DNA of 64,000 nucleotides from Polytrichum commune (lineage: Eukaryota > Streptophyta > Polytrichopsida > Polytrichales > Polytrichaceae). Location: assembly GCA_950295325.1 (NCBI GenBank), contig OX485803.1, forward strand, positions 25,976,001-26,040,000. Direction: 5' to 3'. Shown here piece after piece: positions 33,571-46,540 of the stretch (positions are counted from its first letter, which is position 1; each line of letters begins with the position of its first letter). A program made the position numbers and the translations under genes. The notes under the pieces were generated by a model, which ran no database searches, was not told the DNA's origin, and worked only from the letters and a program-made list of their open reading frames with translations.

Positions 33571-36462
33571 CCTCACACATTTATGGTAAACCCTAATATT
33601 GTAAATATTGGGTTCCACACTCTAAGTTTCTCACTTTTGGCTTGTCTCTCATATCCACACTTACACTTGTTGAGTAACAACATTATAAGAGAGAAAAGAG
33701 GCACAATGGAGAAGCCAACGACAACATACATCACCAAGAGGAGAAAAGAATCACCACCGAAACGAAGAATGAGCACCGAAGACAAGAGGAACTCGGAGAG
33801 CCCTCGGCCACGGTTTTAGGCCCCCTTTCCACGGATATATAAGGAAGTCGCGCGGTTATAGGGCCCCTTACCCACGGCAATGGGTCCCCAGCAGCCTAGT
33901 GAAGGAAACTTAGAACTTAGAGATAGAAGATCACTATGTAAGTATGAAAGGTCTTATATGAGGAATATATAGGAGTATATAGGGATATTAGAAAGTATAT
34001 AGGACTAGGATTACATTCCATTAGTATGAGTATACGAGATTTTGTTCAAGGACAATTATGAAAGAAAAATATTTAAGCAATTACGAGGAGTATATAAGTA
34101 TTAAGGAGTATATAGGAATATGGTACATTCTACTAGTATGATCATTGGAATTTAAATCAATCAATATGAAGATTTGATGGATTCTTAAAAATGATTTGGA
34201 ATGTAGCCACGACAAAGATATAGTGGAATCTTAGAAAGACGAACATTAGAGTGGTAAAACGGTTATAACCGTTTATAATAGATATCATCTACCTATGTCG
34301 GAGATAGGTAGTTATCTAGGAAAGTGGAGTTAACAATCATTTTAAATATAGATTTTGGGTTAGGAAGAAAAGACTATATAAAATGAACACTTTTAGGAGA
34401 CTACACTTTATTTTCAATACGACGAAGCTATCTTAAATTTGAGTGTCAAAAACACTTGAGTTCCTTTTGTATCTCTCCTCTCAGAGTACTTTTGCAATAT
34501 ATTATCTTTTCCACAAATATGTGTGATCTATCTCTCTCTCTCAATTGGACTTACAAGTTGTTAAGCGATACTTGGAACTTAAGTGATTAAGCAACCGAGA
34601 GAAGAGTGGACTCTTTTGAGCAAGAACTCAAAAGATTAGTGTGTGAGGGTAAGAACAAAGCGCTCAAGGATATTCGGAGAATCAATGGAATTTTGAGAGA
34701 TGTTGTTATGATGAAGCAAACGTCAATTCATACAACGTGAATGAAGGAAACAAAATTGTCTCTTAAAAGTGGAAGTTATCATTGAACTCCTCAAAAGGGA
34801 ATTATCCAAATATAAAGTGATAGAGTGATTAAGATTGAGTTGATAAGACTTGCATGTATATTTCAATTAAATTGAGAGTAAGACTTCTTAAATATTACTA
34901 AGAAAGAGATACAATTAATTGAGATAAACTTCTCAATATAAACTACCTATATATATTATGTGACTTATGGATGATAGTTAACTTACTCATATTCAATTCT
35001 TTAAGTAAATTGTAAGGATAGTAACAAATATTTTATTGATACTAACAAAGATTGATTGATTAACTACTCACAACAATTGTTATTGAAACTTCTTACCTTT
35101 AAGATTCTTGTGAGTTGTTGGATGTCATTATAAGTGAACAATTAACTATCAAAGAGAAGAGTTCTCTCTCTTGAGCAAAACTCAAGAGAGTTATAATTAC
35201 TCTCGTCATCAAGAAACACTTTGAAGTAAAAACGTGACATTGCAAAACAATCAATGGTGTTTTGGATATAAGGTTATAACCAATATATGTTACACATATC
35301 AAAGTTACAATACTATAAGTAGTAACATGTGAGTCCAAAGCGGTGCCCACATTTAGTCTTAGCGTTAGAAAATATTAGTTGGTGTGCGTTGAAGTGGTGT
35401 ATCACTTCACAAAAATATAAAAAGAGTGAAATGTTAGCCTTAGAAGTACAATGTTGTAAGAGGCTAGCATGTGAGTGGTTATTGTATTTTTACCTTAGAA
35501 AATGATTGGAGTGAAGTAGGGTAGATAGGAAAGGCTTAAATCAAATAGTTAGTGAGTAGGCTAGTACAATGGATGGAGACAACCAAGGTGACTCAAGAAG
35601 CAAGTGCATTCGAATTGGGATGAATGGAGGATCACATTGAGCGCACAAGTGGACCACCTCATCGTGGCCACTTAATGGGGAAGGTCCAAGGAAGAATGCA
35701 AGATGGAGGATAAGCAAATTCTAAAAGCACCAATCAAATTACGATGTAAGCATCGTGGTTTGAATTAAAGTGGTGAGTGACAATTTGGGAAGGTAAGGGG
35801 AGAAAGTTATGGCGGCGGAAAGTGGAGGAGGCTAAGTTTGGGTTGAGCACTCCCAAGGGGGTCCGAGGTAAGGTGGGGGATTGCTCTCATTCTCGCTCTC
35901 TCTTGTTGATGTTAGGAAGTGAAGCTCTTAGAGCTCATGAGGAGGATGTGACTTAGTTAGTAGGAAAAACTCTTGTACTTAGAGGCAATGTGTGGGAAAT
36001 TAGTGGGGTGAATTAGTGTAGTTAGTTAGTCTCTCTCTCTTGGTTCTCTTTTCTTCTTGCCCTCTTGGCACCTCATGTGGTGTGTGTGGGTGTGTGTGGA
36101 GCAAGAAGGGTGCACGTGTGGTGCAAGGTTCTAGGTAGAGAACCGAGGCAAACTAGTTTTTAGATTGGTTTTGCATTGCTTAGATATAGTATTTGACTTA
36201 AGGCATTTAGTGATAGTGTTTAGTTCATAGTGTTCACCTCATAGCATTTAGTTTATGGAGCTTAGTTTGAACCATTAAATTGGCGCACTCAATTGGTATT
36301 AGATGATGGTACTTATTTTGAATGGTTTAATATTTGGCCAAAGGCCTGAATTGTTGAAGAAGGAGCAGGACTTTTGGAGAAGGTGCTGGGAGTCCGAGAC
36401 TGGGTAAGCTGTAAGCTGGGATTAGCTCTGCAGCTGGGCCTAGTTAGCTGCAGTTGCTGGTC

Positions 36463-36512
36463 AGGGCCACTTCACACATGAGCCAAGAGCCGTGACCTTG
36501 TAATGTTGAGCC
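36463..36512 (+). mobile_element. terminal fragment of the PIF/Harbinger MITE
   Basis: AGGGCCACTTCACACATGAG and the following GCCGTGACCTTGTAA match the left end of the element at 10675, inside the CACTA element. No partner end was found. Confidence 0.55.
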
Positions 36513-38587
36513 GAGACTGTTGGTGGCAACTGAAGCCGAGACTGGGAACTGCATTAATTAAATCAAGGGAGCTGCACTAACCAAGCTGAGATCAAAGGAA
36601 TCACCAGACGGCAGCTAATTAGGGGAAGGTGGCTATGATCGGGGAGAACCGGCAGTTGGTTACAAATTGTTTAAAGGACATATAGGCCAATCATGAGCCA
36701 TGCTAATTAGGAGATAGGCTAATTGCGAGTTGAGCTAACTAAGGAGCTAGCAAATTAGAAGCCGGACTATTTGAAGTTAGGCCAGAGAGGAGCTAGCTAC
36801 GTAGGAGCTGGCTAATCAAGGCCAAGCAAATCAGGAGCTAGCTACCGTACTTAGGAGCAGCTTAATTAAGGGCCGAGCAAAGCAGGAGCTAGCTAATTCG
36901 AAGCTAGCCTAACTAGAGGAGGGCTAACAAGGAGCTGGTCTCTGTCTGCGGGGAACAGGTGCCTCAAGGAAGAAAGTGACGGGCGATGACGGGCGGAACA
37001 ATTGGAGAACAGCGCAAAATTACACCCAGAGATTTGAGACTGAGACCTCGGGAAGGGTCTTGTTGGAGACTGCCGGGGTTCTTCTATGGGGGAATCTACT
37101 CACCTTAAATGAAAAAAATGGAGGAAGATAGAAAAATGAGGATTTGGTGATTGTGATGGACCAAGAGCCACATTCCTAAGTTTTTGAGGTTGGGGTGGTT
37201 GTGTTTAAGTGATTGGTAGGGTAGGAAGCTTGAGGAGTAGACTCGTTGGGCTTGATGCTTTGATTGTGAGACAATAAGCCTTGGAGAAAAGTATTTCTTA
37301 ATACTATTCACTTGGATTGTCAAATAAAGATTTGTGTGTTTGGATGCTTCCATACCATGCATGGTGTATTGAATTATTAAGTAGAGGTTAAAAAGTTGAT
37401 CCTTGCACTATGGACTCAACAACCAAACCTAGTGAGGAGCTCAAGGACCCTAAAGAAGTGAAGGTAACCATTGGTAAAAGGAAGAAGGGAATATCCGCTT
37501 GGGCTTGCGCGTACAAGGCAAGGAATTGGACACTTGAGTCATCAAAGGACACATCCAAGCCTAAGGCCAATGCCACGGAGGAATGTGAGCCCAAACCCAC
37601 TACTCGGACTACGAACGCTTAAGGGTGGGGGGTTTGGCCTCACATAACACTTGAGCTTAAAAACGAAGATTCAATAACACAATATCTTTCTTATTATTAT
37701 AAGTTATAGAGCAATATTATAAAGTATGTGATTGACGTTTATGAACTACGAACTTAACTCCTTGAAGACTTATATAACCTATTGAAAATTATATTGTTAT
37801 CAACGATATTGTTATACCTCTTGAAACCTTCTCTAATCTAATTGTTCTTATTATCAATGATGCCTTACATTGAGAGTGAGAATATATGATAATGAGAATA
37901 TGTTCACTCCAATAATTATATTCATATCACAAGGAGAAGAGAGAGATTACTAATTCGAGACCGAGCATATTAATGAGACACGGTAGTTCTCAAGCGAATA
38001 TAAATTTACATGATGTCTCATCGTGAGTCTTCTTAGCTAATTACAAAGGAACGACCTACGGCGTCCATCAACACTTTCATTCTCACACTCACAACTACAT
38101 TTTCACTCCTACCCACATACACATTCTTACTCACATTCTTACACTAACACACACATTGTCACATATTCTCATTCACACTCTCACACTCTCATACTCACAC
38201 ACATACATTGTCATTCACACTCTCAAACACATTCTCATTCATACTTTTATATACTTCCTCACACTCACACACACTAACAGGTCATTTTTTGTGAGTATTC
38301 TGTCTAAACCCCTGAAACACATGACAATTGGACTTAACATTCTCTCCATGTGGACCATTTCACTACCCACAGTCATGCACATTCTACTGGACGTTCCCAA
38401 ACACGTTTACAAGAGCGTTCCCAACTGAATTGTTGTCACACTTCACTACTATGACTCCACAAAGTTAATTCGGACATCAAATGAGCCCATGTGGATTTCT
38501 ATAATTCCTCCAATCACTGTTTATAGTAGTAAAAGACATGTAGTGAAGTAGGTGTTGGAATAAAATACGTGTTTTGTAGTAGTGGTC

Positions 38588-40306
38588 TCTTTCATTTTGG
38601 GTTAACCCGTCCATTTACAACTCCAATTGGAAATGGAGGATTTAAGCCTTGCAAAATGTTGTCTTGGATTTATTTATTTATTTTTAATTGGGTCCTCTCC
38701 TGTTTCGTAAGGCAACACCACTTGCATTCTAATGCTCTTGACTTTGTGCCCATAGTTCCTCATTATATTTAAAGATGTTTCTTATGATGTTTGAAGTGAA
38801 CCTTTTGAAAGTCATGTTAATGGAATGGTATGTTTTTGCCCTTGTCTTGTTGGAGTGGATGATGTGGATGTGCTTGTCTCATATATCCTTTAGATGGTTG
38901 TCTTCAAATCTCATTGCAAACTTCCACCCTATGCTTGTGCTATGCTTCCAACTTTGGCATGCTCTACACCTAAATGGAACATTGTCATAAGCAATCAACA
39001 CATTATGAGCTTGGAGGATACCTTCCTCAAAGTTAAGAGCAATGTCAGTTATCCAACCCTTGCTGACCTTAAAATTAGCACAAAACCTTGGGTTTTTTGT
39101 TGTTTCATTTGAGGTACTTATTCCAATGATTTTCCCTAGGGATTTTGCTATAGCATAACTTGATTATGATGCTCATAAGACAAGTTTCTAAGTGATACTC
39201 CCTTGGGGAAGAATAGGTTGTTGGGGTTAGGGAGCAAGCACGGTCAAGTACACAACTTCATTACCTTGCATAGGTTTAAGTGCAAGTGATTCAAAAATAC
39301 ATACTAACTTTGAATTTTGTGAAGTAAAAAGTCGTAAACATTTGAAAAACATATTGATGTACAAAGCCAAATAATTTATGTTGAAGAATTCATTTTCAAG
39401 AAAAGTCTACATATTTTAGAAGACAGTGCAAGTAGTGTGCAAAATAGATATATTGAGCATATAATTGTCTAAAAAATATTTTTAAAAGGATAAAATTAAA
39501 TAAAATTATTATCTTTTGCAATTTTTGTGATGGTGCCCTCAAGATTATAATGAATTCAAGGAATATGGAAAACATCCAACTTTAAAATATTTGAGGCCAT
39601 GAAATCTACATCCAAAACCAAATTTAGCCATTACTTTTGAGTAGTACTTTTCATGATCGGTTTTGAAAGTCTCATCTTCATATTTTATATTTGCGTGACT
39701 AACATAACAGTAGAGGGTGCCATGAAAAAAATTCCAATTTAAACAACACTTTGCTACTACTTTTACGTGTTTGACAAAAAAAAATTATGGTTTTAGTATA
39801 CTAGAGCAATTTTTCTGTATACTTGATTGTGATTGCTCCCGTTATGAGGATTGAAGTATTGTACCAAACTTTGTAGCATGCATGCCACCTATTTTGATTT
39901 TAATGGAAATAACAACAATAAAATCCAATGTTCTCCTTGCTAGACTATATATATATATATCCTTTGCCAACATTCCTACAAGCCCTAAAGAACTACCTCT
40001 CAGTTTGTGATTTAGGGGTTGAAATCAAATGTCCCAAGCTTTATGTTGGCCTCTGCGACAAGACTTAACTTTTAAATCACTTAATGCCTGCAATCATTAC
40101 TTGCATCAACCATTCACATCCCCTTTGATCAACCTCCACAAAGAAGGGTGGTCCATTCCTCTCACAACCCTGAGCAAGAAGGGGCCTTGTTATCAGCTCA
40201 ACTACCCCTTCCAGAACCCCAATATTGCATCTTCCAATCATACATGGATGAGATAAGGAAGTGAGAAAATTATTCATCCTAGTATCATCCAATTATTTAT
40301 GTATAA
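38588..40306. other. intergenic; continuation of the 180-bp repeat region then A/T-rich
   Basis: 38588-38680 resembles the repeat spacer left of the CACTA element. The rest is A/T-rich without a supported gene. A short (AT)n run is at 39945-39960. Confidence 0.35.
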
Positions 40307-40500
40307 AATAAAATCTAGTGACTCTACCATACAAGTACAAGTGTCATATATTCTCTAGAGGTCCTTCATATGTGTACATAAATATGAGGTAGAATTTGTA
40401 TAGCATATGTATATGTAGTCCGGAAGAATTCAATTAATCCCCCTTTTGTGCACTCATGTATAGTCATACATGCTAGGAAAGGTGCACCCCCCCCCCCAAG
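40307..40500 (+). repeat. dispersed repeat, copy 1
   Basis: It shares ACTCTACCATACAAG, TTTTGTGCACTCA and GTGCACCCCCCCCC in the same order with 47440-47640. Copy 2 lies inside the large hAT element, so the repeat moved or was copied. Superfamily not determined. Confidence 0.6.
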
Positions 40501-41857
40501 GGTACGTATACATTTTTTTCTTCTCTACAAACTTCTTGTATGTATGATATAGAAACCAAATGAGATGAATGATCACTATTAGTGCACTAGACTAGGGGTA
40601 GCACATTTCTTGTGTGAACCCAAAAGTGGTGGCCCAAAAGGGATGCAGTGATTGGTTGAATAGGTGTTGTTTCACACCACTTGCAATCACCTTTGGGTGT
40701 CATTGAGTTAACCGTTTTGGGTGCCATTGAGTTAATTGTTTTGTGTGCATTTTTGTGTAGAGTAGAATATATTGATGCTAAAATTAGGGAGACTCTACTA
40801 TACAAGTAGGGGGTTTGACTTTTTTTATCTCGTTGGGAAAGTGTCACTAATTATTTACATAAAACTAAATTATGAAACAACTTGCATTCCTCATCATTTC
40901 CTCTACTCCATCTTTGAAAAATGTTAAAAGAAATTTCAAGCCACTCAATTTGGCCAAATCAACTTATTTCCATCATTTTCTGTATATCTACATTAACTTG
41001 GCTTTAAATACCCTCACCACTGCATGTGTTATTAATTCGACACCCTAGCCAATCAATCATAGCAACGGAGTAATAAGGAACTTTCTTGTTCTTAAAACCA
41101 AGCCTACCTTGTCATATTTAGAGAGATTGCATTTTTATTTTCGGTACTAGCCTCTCCCATGTGAGTGCTTCTAAATTGCCTTCGTGGAGATGGGCTCCAC
41201 CTAACCAATGTCCAAGGATATTTTTGGAAATAATTAGTTGAGATCCTAGTGTTTCCAAGTCCAACCAGTTAATATATTGACATCTTTCAAGTTTTCTTTA
41301 TTGATTGGAGGTACATTCTTTAAATTCCTTTAAAACGATGGATAATTTTCTTGAAGTCTTGAATTTCAACATGTTTTTTTCAAACTCAACCAATTCATTT
41401 GTAAGTAATGGTCAGGCCCCCCCCCCTCCCTCCCCTGTCCATGCACTGAACTCCGACACCTCCCCTCCCTCATTAGTTGAGTCATAAATTAGTCTCAATA
41501 ATCAATTTATTGATTTGATTGATTTGATTGATTTGACATTCATGATTTGTGTAAAAAGTGGTGCACAAATGTTACGTTTGCCAATACTGTAAGTGTAATA
41601 TTATTGCATTGCAACCCTTGGGAAACCCTAGGGCCCTATTTTTAAAATTTGTTCCCTAAAGCTCGACAAAAGGGCACCTCCTCGATAATAGGACAACATA
41701 CCTTTCAACCAATTTTTTGGATGGATGTTCATATTTTTTGGCATACATTTGATGTGTGACGGGTATTGACATGCGCAAAATTGAACCTAGCGTCTTTCTT
41801 CATGCCCTGCCCCAACCCCAAGAATTATGCAGTTTGTATGGTGGCTTGGCACCCCTA
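40501..41857. other. intergenic, nothing recognised
   Basis: A/T-rich. There is a C-rich run near 41417-41435 and a short GATTGATTT microsatellite near 41505-41535. Confidence 0.35.
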
Positions 41858-42185
41858 CACTAAATATTGTATTTAGTGTCACATGGTATTTTTTTTTGTC
41901 TTTGTGGTAACTTCTCTAATGTCGCTTCTCATGAATAAGTTTACAAGTACGATCATGGATGATTAGAACTTGGATGAGATTCATGCCAATTTATGAAACA
42001 AAGTTTGGTCAATTTTGCATATTAACATTTCTATAATGAATTATTGTTATGGATGATTGAAATTTGGATGAAAAACCACTTAGTAAATGACAATAATTGC
42101 AACATTGTAAAATTTGAATGCCCAATTTTGTATACAAAGCATGACAAATAATGTTAGGTTTACATGTAGTGTTGGTGACCAGGGT

Positions 42186-42280
42186 TGTCTATCGCGACGT
42201 CATGACGGTGTCGTGCCGTCATGTCAGGTCGTGTCGTGACGGACCCCTCCGTCACGACACAATAGGGTCCACGTAGGGTC
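42186..42280. repeat. left subterminal GTCGTGACGG inverted repeats of the hAT element
   Basis: Several overlapping copies of GTCGTGACGG, GACGTCATGACGG and the inverted CCGTCACGAC occur within 100 bp of the left end. One forms a perfect hairpin, GTGTCGTGACGGA with TCCGTCACGACAC. The right end (54700-54775) has the same motifs. These resemble subterminal transposase-binding repeats of hAT elements. Confidence 0.65.
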
Positions 42281-42447
42281 AACATAGGGGGAATGGACTA
42301 GGGTGGGTAAAATACTTACCTTCTTGCCAAGGTGGCGTCCTATGTGGCAGAAAACGCCGACGTGGATGTGCATATTTCCCTTGCCAAGTAAACCATTTTG
42401 CCATTGTGTTTAGGGTTCTGTTAAAATCAAAGTAGAAAAATATGACT

Positions 42448-43095
42448 AAGGAGGGTGTGGGGCGGACGGTGGGGCGGACGGGAGAGGGGGGTGGTGCGGA
42501 CGGCGGAGGGGGGTGGTGCGGACGGCGGAGGGGGGTGGAGAGGACGGACGGGGGGTGGTGCGGACGGGGGAGGGGGGTGGTGCGGACGGACGGGGGGTGG
42601 AGCGGACGGGGGAGGGGGGTGGTGCGGACGGACGGGGGGTGGAGCGGATGGGGGAGGGGGGTGGAGCGGACGGGGGTGGGGCGGACGGACGGGGGTGGAG
42701 CGGACGGGGGTGGGGCGGACGGGGGTGGGGCGGACGGACGGGGGTGGAGCGGACGGGGGTGGGGCGGACGGGGGTGGGGCGGACGGGGGTGGGGCGGACG
42801 GACGGGGGTGGAGCGGACGGGGGAGGGGGGTGGTGCGGACGGACGGGGGGTGGAGCGGATGGGGGAGGGGGGTGGAGCGGACGGGGGTGGGGCGGACGGA
42901 GGGGGGTGGAGCGGACGGGGGTGGGGCGGACGGACGGGGGTGGAGCGGACGGACGGGGGTGGAGCGGACGGGGGTGGGGGTTGAGCGGACGGGGGTGGGG
43001 CGGAAGGGGGTTGGGAACGGGGGGGAGAACGCTGGAGCGGACGGGGGAACGCGGGGGCGGACGGGGGAACGCGGGGGCGGACGGGGGGAACGCGG
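42448..43095 (+). repeat. G-rich GCGGACGGGGGTGGA array
   Basis: About 650 bp of imperfect 14-19 bp units built on GCGGACGGGGGTGG(A/G). G richness is on the plus strand and potential G-quadruplex tracts are abundant. All long ORFs through it, on both strands, are Pro/Arg/Gly low-complexity artefacts. Confidence 0.9.
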
Positions 43096-43495
43096 AGGGC
43101 TCCGTCCGCCCCAAGTTCCCTCACGTCCGCCCCACATTCCCCCGCCGTGCGTTCACGTTCCCACACGTTTCCTAACGTCCGCACCCGTTCCCTACCGCGT
43201 TCCCCCCAGTCCGCACCCGTTCCCTCCCGTCCGCGCCCGTTCCCCCCCAGTCCGCACCCGTTCCCTTCCCGTCCGCCCACGTTCCCTCCCGTCCGCCCCA
43301 CGTTCCCTCCCGTCCGCCCCATGTTCCCTCCCGTCCGCGCTACGTTCCCCTCCCGTCCGCCCACGTTCCCTCCCGTCCGCCCCACGTTCCCGTACGTTCC
43401 CTCCCGTCCGCGCTCCGTTCCCTTCCGTCCGCCCGAGTTCCCCTACGTCCGCCCCCTCGTTCCCACGTTCCCCATACGTCCTTTTCGTGCCCCAT
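43096..43495 (-). repeat. inverted C-rich CGTTCCCTCCCGTCCGCC array upstream of kinase-like gene
   Basis: It carries the same CGGACGGG core as the neighbouring array but on the other strand, with units like CGTTCCCTCCCGTCCGCCC of about 18-25 bp. The strand switch at about 43100 makes a large inverted-repeat arrangement. The array stops about 45-50 bp before a TATA box at 43541. Confidence 0.88.
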
Positions 43496-43540
43496 GTCAA
43501 ATCCGACCGGGATCCCATAATGATTGTGCTCCCCTTTGCC

Positions 43541-43549
43541 TATATAAAG
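43541..43549 (+). promoter_or_regulatory. TATA box of the kinase-like gene
   Basis: TATATAAAG lies just after the GC-rich array and 225 bp before the proposed ATG at 43774. It is followed by a C/T-rich leader (TCACTTTCCTCTCCTCCC), a normal plant core-promoter arrangement. Confidence 0.6.
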
Positions 43550-43773
43550 CCGTGGGGTTTTAGTTCCCCTCACTTTCCTCTCCTCCCACCACAAAGGGAC
43601 CCGAGACCTTGTTGCCGTCCCAAAGACAGCGGCACCGCGCGGGTCTCAGGGGGTTTGGGAGGGCAGGGCAAATTGTGGGGGAACCCTCGCAATTTTTTTT
43701 CCAGATTCACGCACTCATTTCTACATTCACTCACTCCTTTTTACATTCACTCACTCACGCGGTTTTTTTCACG

Positions 43774-45689
43774 ATGGAGGGGGAGGACATTGCTCCTTAC
43801 CAAGACGAGGATACGAGGCTGCACCGTGCTTGGCTCCAAAGCACTCCACTTGCGCATACTGGAGAGGGTACAGGAAGCGAGGCCGGAAGTGGAAGCACTG
43901 CAGCACGTCCCCCACGTCCAGTCCTTTTCGGTTTGACGAAGAGTTCTTTGCAGTTGGCCATTCAGGAGGCAACCAAACACGTGGAAGCCGTGGAACACGT
44001 GGGAGTCGGGGAAACAGTGGACATAGAGGGAGAACAGGAAGGGGACCAAGCTCAGGCAGTTCCACCGATATAAATACAGCCACTCATGGAGAGTCCGTGC
44101 CACCACGATCTCCGACACGGCGGACATCAAGACCGGAGAGCCCTGCACGTGATGTACCTCAGGGTTCGGAACATGGTGAAAGACGGGGACAAAAACGCCC
44201 AGCAATTTCGGAAGGGACGGAGGAGGGGTCCGGGGTTTCAGGTTCGCAATCGAGGAAAAGGAAAAATAGAGGCAAACACGACCCGCGGATCGATGAGGCT
44301 CGAAACCATTGTAGGGTCGTGCTATTGGAGTGGTTTAGAAATAACAACATGGTTTATTTGGAAAAAAAATACCTCAATGATGGTACAAAGGGGTTGGATT
44401 TGGTGAGGAACGATTTGATTCTTATTCTCACGGAAGCCACGGCTGGAGCGGAGTTTGAAGATGCTAGGGGCATGAGCGATTGGGGCACCTGGATTGAACA
44501 ACAAGCCGTGGAAGCAATCTACAATCCAACAATGGCATATGATGCTGTGCATCCTAGCGAGGGAAGTAGTAGTGGCAGGAAGTCCGAGCTGTACATGAAG
44601 CTAGAGAATTGGAAAAGAGGCGTAATAGCAGCAAAAGGAACATCCGCCCGCAACCTTCCCATTTTTATTGACAGGCAGATGGCAGACAACATTGCCACTC
44701 AGGGCCGGCAGGGTGTCATATGGTTGCCTAGGAATGCGGAGATCAAAGCCTTGGATAAGGAAATCTTCCAAGGGACCTTCGGAGTGGTGCGGAGAGTCGC
44801 AATTCATGGAGCATCATTCATGCCTAGCTGGATAGAGTGGGCTGGGAAGACCATGAAGGCCACGAATAGTTTGGAGAATCGAAAGGAACGTTCAGTTGAA
44901 GCATTGGCGTGTCCAGTAGATCATCCTGGGGTAATCAAGCTACAATACCTCAATATGAAAACATACGAATCCTATTCGATGTGGTGGAATGGAGGCTCCT
45001 TGAAAAACATGAGGATCTATGACTTCAGCGTTCCGGAAACCCACGAGCGCACAATCCTTCACGTGCCTGGGGCAGACTTTGAAGCACGGAAACAGTTGGT
45101 TGTATATCGAAGGCATCGAGCTTATTTGGCATGGGCTCTAATGTGCATTGTGGATGTAGTGCACAAGCATGACGTGTTGCACAATGACCTAAATCCCAAC
45201 AATGTCATGCTGCATTTCCCACAAGACCGTGAGAACACGGTTTACATTGGTGTGTGTGATTGGGGCATGGCATCCTGGGGAGGTGAAGACGCACCCTCCA
45301 ACTATGGAAAAGATTCAGTGGATGAGATGAACAAGCACAAAGCAAAATACAACTGTGCTGGTCCAAAATTATTCCATGTACGAGGGCAGCGTGGAACATC
45401 CACCTCTCCGGTGAGGATGGCTCGGAAACATAGGCACACGTTTCTATCGGAGTCCTTCTCAGTGGGTGCTTTGGCAAAGAAGATTTATGCCAGGGATGCG
45501 ACTTCCCCCTTGTTTCAGCTAAACAGTGATCCAAATGGCTTGAATATGCGGTTTGAGTTAGCATTGGATTCATTGACGAAGACCAATCCAGCGGAAAGGT
45601 CAACCATCACACACGTAGTGAACATTTTGAAGTCCCCTCCATACAACATGGTTAACCCGACAATGTGCTTCCGTGACACTGCAAAATAG
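43774..45689 (+). CDS. protein-kinase-like protein carried by the hAT element
   Basis: The main frame encodes about 100 disordered Arg/Gly/Ser-rich residues and then a protein-kinase-like fold. Visible motifs: glycine loop FQGTFGVVRRV, a lysine in AGKTMKA, catalytic loop VLHNDLNPNNVML (HND instead of HRD; Asp and Asn present), and a metal-binding CDWGMASW (DWG instead of DFG). An Asp-Asn loop plus DWG suggests a divergent but possibly active kinase. The kinase frame has no ATG near its start. A plausible model is ATG at 43774 (MEGEDIAPYQDED), an 86-nt intron 43868-43953 (GTACAG..TTTGCAG) that restores phase, and a stop at 45687-45689, about 609 residues. TATA box upstream and AATAAA downstream. 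I cannot name its family. Confidence 0.7.
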
Positions 45690-45752
45690 ATTTTTTTTGT
45701 TTTTTTTGCAACAATTTTGAATCATACCAATTTTGTAACCGTTGGAGATGTA

Positions 45753-45758
45753 AATAAA
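45753..45758 (+). terminator. AATAAA poly(A) signal after the kinase-like gene
   Basis: AATAAA lies 64 nt after the stop codon in a T-rich 3' region, supporting the gene's 3' end. Confidence 0.45.
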
Positions 45759-45759
45759 G

Positions 45760-46540
45760 CCATCATTTTTTCATACAAAACTTGTATATTGTATGAGGTT
45801 TATGGATCTTAGTGCAATGTTCATACTACTCCATGAGGCCTTTGCTCCATAATCGAGAAGAAGTCTATGAGAGGCTAACCAAGGTTCTCGCCTCTCATGA
45901 GGCCACATCCTTCTTTCACATCGTTGTTATCACATCCATGTGCTAAGTTCAAGTTAACTATAGTTGTTTGTGATATGTCTTGAAAAAATGCAGTTACCTA
46001 TATTTATTCTAATTTTGGTATGCCACAAAATGTAGTCAACTATAGTTATATCTAGTTAACTAAAGTTGAGCACAATATTGCAATAGTTATATCGGTTGTA
46101 CACGTGATCCAAAACATCTCTAAATGTTATCTTTCTTCTACTCCCCACATATTGCACACTATAAATGTTAAACGTGTTAACAGTTAACAAAATGGTACTC
46201 CCTTCTTTGTAAATCTGACTCTATAAACGTTAACGGATGAAATATAACCATAATATGGATGATAAAAACTACACATCCAGTTACATTGATTCATATTCAC
46301 TCGTGATTTGTAAACTTGATATTGAATAAAGTTTTGATTGGGTGTGCAATTTTATGAATGGTATTCTCTCACAAGGAATCTTCACAATTGCTTATATTTA
46401 TATTTATATAATTCACAATCACTTTTTTTTGGAAGTTTGGACATATTCTTGGCCGTCCAAGTTGAGAGGCCGTGCGATTGAGTGGCCCAACTTTGTTGAT
46501 AGTCCAAAGAAATGAACTGAAAATAGCCAAGAAAATATAG
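45760..46540. other. non-coding interior of the hAT element
   Basis: A/T-rich with repeated AGTTAACTATAGTT-like phrases (45955-46065). No gene. Confidence 0.35.

Larger units (their letters stand above)
30699..38587. mobile_element. CACTA (En/Spm) element, TSD GTC, no visible transposase
   Basis: A 7.88-kb element (30702-38584) starts CACTACTACAAAACACGT and ends with the inverted copy ACGTGTTTTGTAGTAGTG. GTC flanks both sides (30699-30701 and 38585-38587). CACTA ends and a 3-bp duplication define the superfamily. Subterminal sequence is rich in short GTGAAGTA/TACTTCAC-like motifs, typical binding sites. No ORF resembling a CACTA transposase was found; the interior holds CA-rich arrays (32921-33570, 38050-38280), a MITE fragment and long A/T-rich sequence. 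It is therefore non-autonomous, or its transposase exons are decayed beyond my recognition. A 70-codon ORF at 37410-37622 (Lys-rich) has no known relative that I can name. Confidence 0.88.

Noticed and set aside
42279-43936. Very long overlapping ORFs (180-493 codons) on both strands through the GC-rich array
   Set aside because: They encode Pro/Arg/Ser or Gly/Arg/Thr low-complexity sequence in all frames at once, because the repeat lacks stop codons. Not genes.
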